From JBFMAI01 sp964462635 (GTDB taxonomy: Bacteria > Planctomycetota > Phycisphaerae > UBA1845 > Fen-1342): 19,159 nt of DNA. The stretch is taken from the NCBI GenBank assembly GCA_964462635.1, contig CAYWYJ010000070.1, positions 1 through 19,159 on the forward strand, written 5' to 3'. The position numbers were made by a program, and so were the translations under genes. Position 1 is the first letter of the stretch. Each line of letters opens with the position of its first letter. Under the pieces are notes generated by a model, which was given only the letters and a program-made list of their open reading frames with translations, was not told the DNA's origin and ran no database searches. Positions 13,885 to 19,159 of the stretch are shown here, piece by piece.

Positions 13885-16077
13885 GTGTCCCGCTCGCGCC
13901 TCATCCAGCTCGTCGGCCTGCTCGCCTGCGTCGGCCTCGTGGGGGTCGCCGCGAGCCGCATGCCCACGATCAACGCGGGCCGCCGCGCCCTCAACCTCAT
14001 GGGCGCCGACTCCCCCCTCGAAAACACCCCGCCCGAATACGTCTTCTACATCCAGGCGTTCGGCGCCTTCCGCGGCCTCATCGCTGACATCGCCTTCATC
14101 CGCGCCGACCAGCTCAAGCAGGCCGGCCGCTTCTACGACGCCATGCAGCTCCACCAGTGGATCTGCGCCCTCCAGCCGCACTTCCCCGGCGTCTGGGAGT
14201 ACGCCTCCTGGAACCTGGCCTGGAACATCTCCGTCACCACCTTCACGCCGGAAGAACGCTGGAACTGGGTCTACAACGGCGTGAAGCTGCTGCGCGACCA
14301 CGGGATCCCGCTGAATCCCAAGGCCGTCAACCTCTACAAGCAGCTCGCCTGGACGTTCAACAACAAGATGGGCGAGAACACCGACGAGCAGCATTACGCC
14401 TACAAGTGCAACTGGGCCTGGCGGATGCACCTGGTGCTCGGACCGCCGCCGGACCCGCTGGCCGGCGTCGATCCCGCCACGCTCGCCGCCGACCTGACCA
14501 CACTGGAAGAGCCCAAGCTGCTGGAAGAGGCCGCCCGCCGGACGTATGCGCAGAGCCAGGAGAAGCTCCGCAAGGCAGCCGAGAACCTCGGCGTGGAGGC
14601 CCCGGCGCTGCCCGACGCCGCGGCCATCGCGGCCGGCCGTGCCCCCGCGCTGACCGGCTCAATCGAGTTCAAGATCGCCCAGCGCGCCGCCGCCGACCAG
14701 CTCCGCCCGGTCCGCGACGCGGCCCCCACGCTGACCGAGCTGTACCAGCGGCACCCGGAAGCCCGGCGGATGGTCAGCGAGCTCCGCGCGCTGGGAATCG
14801 ACCTCAGCGACGCGCCGCTCACCGAGGACGCCTACTGGCGGGAGGGCGGCTTGGCGCAGGCGTTCTTTCAACCCTACCGCGCCCTGGTCAATCCCGCCGG
14901 CTTCCGCGAACGCTTCGGCCGCGAGTCGCGGGCCGCGGCCGCGCTGCGCGAACGCCTGGACGCGCTCGGCCGCATTCTGGGCCTTCCGGCGAACGATCCG
15001 GCGGGCGCGGCGCTGGTGCAGCACCTCCAGCGCAAGGTGCTGCGCGACGTGTACAAGCTGGACCCCGCCTTCCTGCTCGAGCTGGTGGAGACGTTCGGCC
15101 CCATCGACTGGCGCTCGGTCGATTCCCAGGGCCTGTATTGGGCGGCGCGCGGGCTGGTGGCCGGCGGCGACACGGTCAGCAAGTTCGGCAACGACAAGAC
15201 CAACACCGCCCGCATCATGTTCTTCTCCCTGCGCAGCCTGTTCCTCCGCGGGCACCTCGTCTTCGAGCCCAACCCCGACGCCATCCACGCCTCCTACCTG
15301 AACCTCAGCCGCGATCTGAACATGATCGAGCCCATGCACCGGGCCTATGTGCAGTACGGCGCCCTGTTCGATCCCACCGGCGACGTGCGGGGGCTGCCCG
15401 GCACGTACCGCGGCGGACACATCAACTTCCTCACCGAAGCCATCCGCCTGCTGTACCTCGCCGGCCGCGAGGCCGAGGCCGCCGGCTACTACCGCGAGCT
15501 GCGCGAGCTCTACCCGCGGACGCCCGACGGCCGGCCCGAGCCGATGTTCGCCAAGTCCCTGCACGACTTCGTGCTCGACAGCTTCCGCGACAGCCTCTTC
15601 GCTCCCGCCAGCCGCGACATCCTCATCATCGTCGATGCCTGGTTGATCCAGGCGTACGACGCGCTGGCCGCCGGCGATTTCCTCGGCTACGCCCGGCACA
15701 TCCGCGCGGCCCGCGATTACCACGAGAGCTTCATGCGCGATAAGCGCGACGACCCGCTGACGCGGCGCACGTGGCTCAAGGACTTCGCCCAGTTGCAGGT
15801 GGACGCATTCGGCGCCTACCTCGCGCGCCCGTCGCGTTCCTCCGCCTTCACCCTGCACAAGACCCGCCTGTGGCACAACGCGCCGCTGCCCCTGCGGCAA
15901 GGGGTCTACGACGACTTGCTGCCCCTGCTCAAGTCGGAGTGCGAGTTCTACCAGTTCGACGTGGCCCGCGCCTTCCCCGAACCGCCCGGCATGGACGACT
16001 ACCGCCGCCAGCGCCCCCCGCGCGGCGAAGAGCTGCCCGAAAGCGACACGCGCACGCTCCCGCGCGTCTCGGGCTGA
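13885..16077 (+). CDS. Conserved-looking anchored helical protein of unknown function (TPR-like)
   Basis: This 730-residue protein has one N-terminal hydrophobic segment (about 6-23) that would serve as a signal anchor or uncleaved signal, so the rest probably lies outside the cytoplasm. The region of about 60-175 is rich in Trp and aromatic residues in a TPR-like pattern (FYDAMQLHQWICALQPHFPG, then WEYASWNLAWNIS). Much of the remainder is predicted helical. I recall similar proteins in planctomycete genomes but know no function, and I see no catalytic motif. A Pro-rich tail ends the protein. GTG start at 13885 with GGAGA 9 nt upstream. A pyrimidine-rich, unusually T-rich stretch lies at 13811-13840. 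It follows the SPFH-ABC genes on the same strand after a 410-bp repeat-filled gap, so membership of their operon is likely but not certain. Confidence 0.75.
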   Translation: MSRSRLIQLVGLLACVGLVGVAASRMPTINAGRRALNLMGADSPLENTPPEYVFYIQAFGAFRGLIADIAFIRADQLKQAGRFYDAMQLHQWICALQPHFPGVWEYASWNLAWNISVTTFTPEERWNWVYNGVKLLRDHGIPLNPKAVNLYKQLAWTFNNKMGENTDEQHYAYKCNWAWRMHLVLGPPPDPLAGVDPATLAADLTTLEEPKLLEEAARRTYAQSQEKLRKAAENLGVEAPALPDAAAIAAGRAPALTGSIEFKIAQRAAADQLRPVRDAAPTLTELYQRHPEARRMVSELRALGIDLSDAPLTEDAYWREGGLAQAFFQPYRALVNPAGFRERFGRESRAAAALRERLDALGRILGLPANDPAGAALVQHLQRKVLRDVYKLDPAFLLELVETFGPIDWRSVDSQGLYWAARGLVAGGDTVSKFGNDKTNTARIMFFSLRSLFLRGHLVFEPNPDAIHASYLNLSRDLNMIEPMHRAYVQYGALFDPTGDVRGLPGTYRGGHINFLTEAIRLLYLAGREAEAAGYYRELRELYPRTPDGRPEPMFAKSLHDFVLDSFRDSLFAPASRDILIIVDAWLIQAYDALAAGDFLGYARHIRAARDYHESFMRDKRDDPLTRRTWLKDFAQLQVDAFGAYLARPSRSSAFTLHKTRLWHNAPLPLRQGVYDDLLPLLKSECEFYQFDVARAFPEPPGMDDYRRQRPPRGEELPESDTRTLPRVSG

Positions 16078-16209
16078 TGCGGGCCCCGGCGCAACCCTGT
16101 CCCTCCTGAGAACTCCGTCCGCATTGCGGCCTAAGGACTTGCGCGTTTCGCTTTTCGCCGCCCGAGCGGCTGTGATTCCACCCCACATAACCCGAACGGA
16201 GAGGCCGCG

Positions 16210-17362
16210 ATGGGCGTCGTGAACATGATTGTCACTTTGCCGCGTGCCTTCCTTTTCCCGCGTGCGGCGCTCGTCGCCGAGAACCCGGCGTTGCAACAGC
16301 AGCTCGCCGTTCTCCAGGTGTCGATGAAGCGCCCCAGGCTGCGGACGCGTGACCGGCTCTTCTGGGTGTGGCTGCCCCGGCTCTGATCGGGCTGGCGTTC
16401 GCGCCTGATGATCGTGAACCCCGAGACCGTGATCTGTTGGCACCGCGACGGCTTCCGACTCTATTGGTCTTGGAAGTCATGGAAGAAGCGGGGCCGTCCC
16501 AAAGCCGAGGCGGAGATTCGCAAGTTCATTCGGCAGATGGCGCGACAGAACCCACTGTGGGGAGCGCCGCGGATCCAGTCCGAGCTAAATGCGTATTCAC
16601 GATCGTGCAACATGGGAGGGCGAGGCTGTCTCCTGCGGCGACCCTGCCGGCCTGCCGAGCCGCGGCTCGCCGGGAGGCTCGCCCTCCCGGTTGGCGTCCC
16701 ACGGTCCTGAATGCCTATTTAGCGCTGCTCGGATGGACGGTCGCGGAGTCGACCGTGGCCAAATACATGGGCCGTGCCCGCGACCGTCCCCTCAAACCTG
16801 GCGGACGTTCCTCGACAATCACATCGGTGACATCGCTGCTATCGACTTCTTCGTGGTTGCGACTGTGAACTCCCGCCTGCTGTATTGCGCCCTCGTCCTG
16901 CGCCACGACCGGCGGCGGGTGGTTCATTTCAACGTAACGCCTTGCCCGACCGCGCGGTAGACTGCTCAGCAGTTTGTCGAGGCTTTCCCGTTCAACGAGG
17001 CGCCGCGGTTCTTGATTCGGGATCGCGACAGCCTCTACGGTCAGGACTTCCGCGAGCGCGTCAAGCACCTGGGGATCGAGGAAGTCGTCATCGCGTAGCG
17101 CTCGCCTTGGCGGAGCCCCTACGTCGAGCGCCTGATCGGCTCGCTTCGCCGCGAATGCCTGGATCACGTGATCGTGCTCAACGAAGCCCACCTGCTGCTC
17201 ATCCTCACCGACTACTTCGCGTATTATCATCAAGCGTGGAGCCACCTGTCACTCGACCGCAAGGCACCGATCCCTCGTCAGGTCGAGCCGCCAGGCCGCG
17301 TTCGGATCATCGCGATCCCGCCCCTTGGCGGACTGCATCACCGGTACACGCGGGCCGCCTGA
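16210..17362 (+). pseudogene. Decayed DDE transposase/integrase (rve-type, IS481/IS3-like)
   Basis: Reconstructed across frames, the product is a transposase of about 344 residues with an N-terminal region (MIVNPETVICWHRDGFRLYW) and an integrase core. The DDE triad is still visible: Asp at 16844-16846, Asp in RDRDSLYG (17021-17044) and Glu at 17126-17128 in YVERLIGS. The gene is broken by a TGA at 16384-16386, where a Trp codon is expected (LWSGW), insertion of repeat copy C at 16598-16706, a frameshift near 16790, a TAG at 16958-16960 and a TAG at 17096-17098. The reading frame after the insertion is restored by removing 122 bp, and one further shift is needed. The original gene starts at 16210 with GGAGAGG 5-10 nt upstream. 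I see no clear terminal inverted repeats. It can no longer make an active enzyme. Confidence 0.88.
16598..16706. repeat. GC-rich hairpin repeat, copy C, inserted in the transposase
   Basis: Positions 16660-16688 are the exact reverse complement of the 29-bp arm of copy B (13593-13621), so this copy is in the opposite orientation. It is flanked by CTAAATGCGTATT (16585-16597) and CTGAATGCCTATT (16707-16719), identical at 11 of 13 positions, as a target duplication would be. Deleting 122 bp (one flank plus the insert) brings the transposase back into frame. This shows that the repeat arrived after the transposase, and that such repeats can move or once moved. Confidence 0.78.
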
Positions 17363-17769
17363 GCCGCGGCGCCCTCTGCCACGGGACCAATGGCACGCGA
17401 AAACTACGCGCTAGCCGACTGAGAATCCCTGCTTCGGAGCCCTCGAGACGTCCATCAGGCCGCGTGCGCCGCTCACACCGCGGCACTGGGCCACGGATCG
17501 ATTGCTGCCCGAAGGGCGGATGGCATTTCCAGTATGGACAGGGGCCGCACAAGACGCTTTGGCCGCGGTCCGGCGCCTCGCGTCGCGCGGCCGGTGCATC
17601 GGAGTTGGAGCAGGCCCGCCCGGCGAGTACACTACCGGAAGCGCCCGCCGCGGAAGCCCGGGCGGCGCTCGGCGACCTGCTGCGTCGGCTGCGCGCCGCC
17701 GGCGTGTGGAGTTGGTCGTCGGGCGGCCGCTGGCCGTCGTATACAATGAGGCCTGAGGAACCGCGCCCG
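17363..17769. other. Intergenic region between transposase remnant and toxin-antitoxin genes
   Basis: No gene is supported in these 407 bp. One plus-strand frame is open from the transposase region through to the nucleotidyltransferase, and an 84-residue frame lies at 17502-17756. Both show only Arg/Ala/Pro-rich translations with no recognisable domain, as expected for GC-rich noncoding DNA. The region may be transposon-associated debris. The AT-rich words at 17740-17747 are the only regulatory-looking feature. Confidence 0.45.
17740..17747 (+). promoter_or_regulatory. Candidate -10 element upstream of mntA
   Basis: TATACAAT stands out in GC-rich sequence and lies 23 bp before the ATG at 17770. 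A start site near 17753 would put GAGGAA (17755-17760) almost at the 5' end of the transcript. No convincing -35 lies 16-18 bp upstream; TTGGTC at 17712-17717 is too far (22 bp). The assignment is tentative. Confidence 0.35.
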
Positions 17770-18078
17770 ATGGCCGTGCGACCGGAAATCCTGGCCAAGC
17801 GTGACGAGCTGCACAAGCTCTGCCGGCGGTTCCGCGTGAAGCGGCTGGAGGTCTTCGGCTCCGCGGCGACGGACCGCTTCGACCCGGCGCGGAGCGACGT
17901 GGACTTCCTCGTGGAGTTTGACGGGACCGACGATCTGTTTCATCGCTTCTTCAATCTCCTGGCGGAGATGGAGCAGCTTTTCGGCCGTTCGGTGGACCTG
18001 CTGATGCCCAGCGCCATCGAGAATAAGTACCTGATGTTGTCCATCAACCGCACCCGCACGCCCCTGTATGCAGCTTGA
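17770..18078 (+). CDS. mntA: MntA-like nucleotidyltransferase antitoxin (type VII)
   Basis: This 102-residue minimal nucleotidyltransferase has G30-S31 followed after 11 residues by D43-V44-D45 (FGSAATDRFDPARSDVDF), the GS...DxD active site of the family, plus a later acidic residue in SVDLL (D76). The spacing is one residue longer than the usual GSx10DxD. MntA antitoxins add AMP to a Tyr of the HepT toxin and so block it. The start at 17770 follows GAGGAA at a 9-nt distance. An in-frame ATG at 17746 overlaps the candidate -10 and is rejected. The stop overlaps the hepT start by 11 bp, which gives the tight coupling typical of such pairs. The gene lies just after a transposase remnant, in keeping with horizontal transfer. 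Confidence 0.88.
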   Translation: MAVRPEILAKRDELHKLCRRFRVKRLEVFGSAATDRFDPARSDVDFLVEFDGTDDLFHRFFNLLAEMEQLFGRSVDLLMPSAIENKYLMLSINRTRTPLYAA

Positions 18079-18481
18079 AACGCTCAAGTGGCTGGAAGAC
18101 ATCCGACTCGCGGCGGAGCGCATCCGTCAGTTCGCCGCCGGCCGGACAGTGCAGGACTATGCGGCCGACGAACTGCTTCGCTCGGGGATCGAGCGTCAAT
18201 TCGGCATCGTGGGCGAAGCGTTGAACCAACTCCGACGCGTGGACCCCCCGGTCGCCGAACGAATTACGAATCACCAGCAGATCATCGCCTTCAGAAACCG
18301 GCTGGTCCATCGCTACTGGGATATCCGGCCCGAGGCGGTCTGGCAGTTCGTGGAGGATGACCTGGTTCTTCTCATTCGCGAAGTCCGTGCCTTGCTTGTG
18401 GAAGGTGATCCGGAGTTTCTGAATCCGCCTTCCGGGAAGCCGCAGCCTCTTCCCCCCCAGCCCCCACAGGAACCCTCATGA
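18068..18481 (+). CDS. hepT: HepT-like toxin ribonuclease (HEPN domain)
   Basis: This 137-residue helical HEPN protein carries the toxin motif R76-x4-H81-x-Y83 (RNRLVHRY), where R and H form the RNase site and Tyr is the residue modified by MntA. Family members are about 110-140 residues, and the core ends near 113. The last 24 residues (PEFLNPPSGKPQPLPPQPPQEPS) are a Pro-rich extension. The start at 18068 lies inside the end of mntA. The stop codon at 18479-18481 overlaps the ATG of the GatD-like gene (ATGA), so all three could be on one message. All key residues are present, so the toxin looks intact. Confidence 0.88.
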   Translation: MQLETLKWLEDIRLAAERIRQFAAGRTVQDYAADELLRSGIERQFGIVGEALNQLRRVDPPVAERITNHQQIIAFRNRLVHRYWDIRPEAVWQFVEDDLVLLIREVRALLVEGDPEFLNPPSGKPQPLPPQPPQEPS

Positions 18482-19159
18482 GTACCGCACCCACCACCCC
18501 CGCCTCGGACAAGTTCAAAGGCTATCGCGGCCCCGGACGGGCCGTCCTGGAACGCTTCAACGTCGGCATCTGGAGCGACGTCGCCGTCGAGTCCACCCGC
18601 GGCACCTTCCGCGGGCTGATTCTGCCCCGCTCCGAGACCGCCGACGACAAGCACCTCGTCCTCAAGCTTGTCAGCGGCTACAACATCGGCCTCGCCGCCG
18701 ACTCGATCACGAGCATGACCGAGCACGGCCGGCGGGAGGCCCACTACAAAATCCCCGAGAAGGAGTTCCCGTACGACCCGAAGAAGCCGAACGTGATGCT
18801 TTTCGGCACCGGCGGAACGATCGCCAGCCGCCTGGATTATCGGACCGGCGCCGTTATCCCCGCCTTCTCCCCCGGCGAGCTCTACGGCTCCGTCCCCGAA
18901 TTGGCCGACATCTGCAACCTGCGGACCGAGAAGCTCTTCGGCGTGTTCAGCGAGAACATGGGCCCGGAGCAGTACATCAAGCTCGCCCAACGCATCGGCG
19001 AGGAAATCCACGCCGGCACCTCCGGCATCGTCATCGGCCACGGCACCGACACGATGCACCACACGGCGGCGATCCTGACGTTCATGGTGCAGAACCCGCC
19101 CGTCCCGATCATCATGGTCGGCAGCCAGCGCTCCAGCGACCGGCCGTCGTCCGACGCCG
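18478..19159 (+). CDS. gatD: GatD-like asparaginase-fold subunit of Glu-tRNA(Gln) amidotransferase (partial)
   Basis: The visible 227 residues begin with a GatD-type N-terminal domain (about 10-80; RGTFRGLILPRSETADDKHLV in two parts and SGYNIGL). An L-asparaginase-type domain follows: GTGGTIAS at 110-117 (T114 catalytic), HGTDTM at 188-193 (T190, D191) and SQRSSDRPSSDA at 216-227. The N-terminal domain together with DRPSSDA separates GatD from plain type I asparaginases. In archaea GatD releases ammonia from glutamine or asparagine, and GatE uses it to convert Glu-tRNA(Gln) to Gln-tRNA(Gln). Bacteria normally use GatCAB instead. The catalytic Lys downstream is outside the window. The ATG overlaps the hepT stop (ATGA). 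An asparaginase-like alternative role remains possible; GatE should be sought next door. Confidence 0.82.
   Translation, partial: MSTAPTTPASDKFKGYRGPGRAVLERFNVGIWSDVAVESTRGTFRGLILPRSETADDKHLVLKLVSGYNIGLAADSITSMTEHGRREAHYKIPEKEFPYDPKKPNVMLFGTGGTIASRLDYRTGAVIPAFSPGELYGSVPELADICNLRTEKLFGVFSENMGPEQYIKLAQRIGEEIHAGTSGIVIGHGTDTMHHTAAILTFMVQNPPVPIIMVGSQRSSDRPSSDA

Noticed and set aside
14659..16443. Long minus-strand open frame opposite the 730-residue gene
   Set aside because: Same reason: a low-complexity translation, and the plus strand carries the coherent protein.
17502..17756. 84-residue open frame before mntA
   Set aside because: Arg/Ala/Gly-rich translation without a recognisable fold, no ribosome binding site, and it overlaps the candidate -10 region.
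16885..18078. 397-codon plus-strand frame joining the transposase remnant to mntA
   Set aside because: The frame is open by GC content only. Its first 295 residues show no domain, and the real start of mntA at 17770 has a good ribosome binding site.

Overview
The window is GC-rich bacterial DNA, most likely from a member of the Planctomycetota. Three things point there: a 76-residue PVC-type 'small basic protein', the family-like dispersed GGGAGGGCGAGCC hairpin repeats (three copies), and a long conserved-looking protein of a type I associate with planctomycetes. The 10-N gap at 13703-13712 shows that it comes from a scaffolded draft assembly. This assignment is from recognition only; no search was run.

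Layout. Positions 1-479 (minus) hold the N-terminal part of a glycogen phosphorylase. Positions 723-1802 (minus) encode a membrane-anchored PIN-TRAM protein, divergent from the small basic protein gene (2065-2295), which has a good sigma-70-like promoter. A heavy-metal P1B-type ATPase (2671-4641, own promoter) converges on an ABC-2 type permease (4762-5745, minus), with a near-perfect 24-bp inverted repeat between the two stop codons.

The centre of the window is a plus-strand gene series at 6102-16077. It has a 7-TM SPFH protein with a long coiled coil, an HflC-like SPFH protein, a third HflK-like SPFH protein, an ABC ATPase with an unusual tail carrying a repeated motif, an ABC-2 permease, and, after a repeat-filled gap, a 730-residue anchored protein of unknown function. 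The minus-strand permease at 4762-5745 is divergent from this series and resembles its permease. I infer that three SPFH proteins form a membrane scaffold around an ABC exporter or membrane-remodelling complex, with the 730-residue protein as a possible extracytoplasmic partner. This is the best candidate for an undescribed system here.

The right end is accessory DNA. A decayed DDE transposase (16210-17362) carries two or three nonsense changes, a frameshift and an inserted copy of the hairpin repeat flanked by an imperfect 13-bp direct repeat. It is followed by a MntA-HepT (type VII) toxin-antitoxin pair (17770-18481). The hepT stop overlaps the start of a gene for a GatD-like protein, the asparaginase-fold subunit of the archaeal-type Glu-tRNA(Gln) amidotransferase, which runs off the end of the window.
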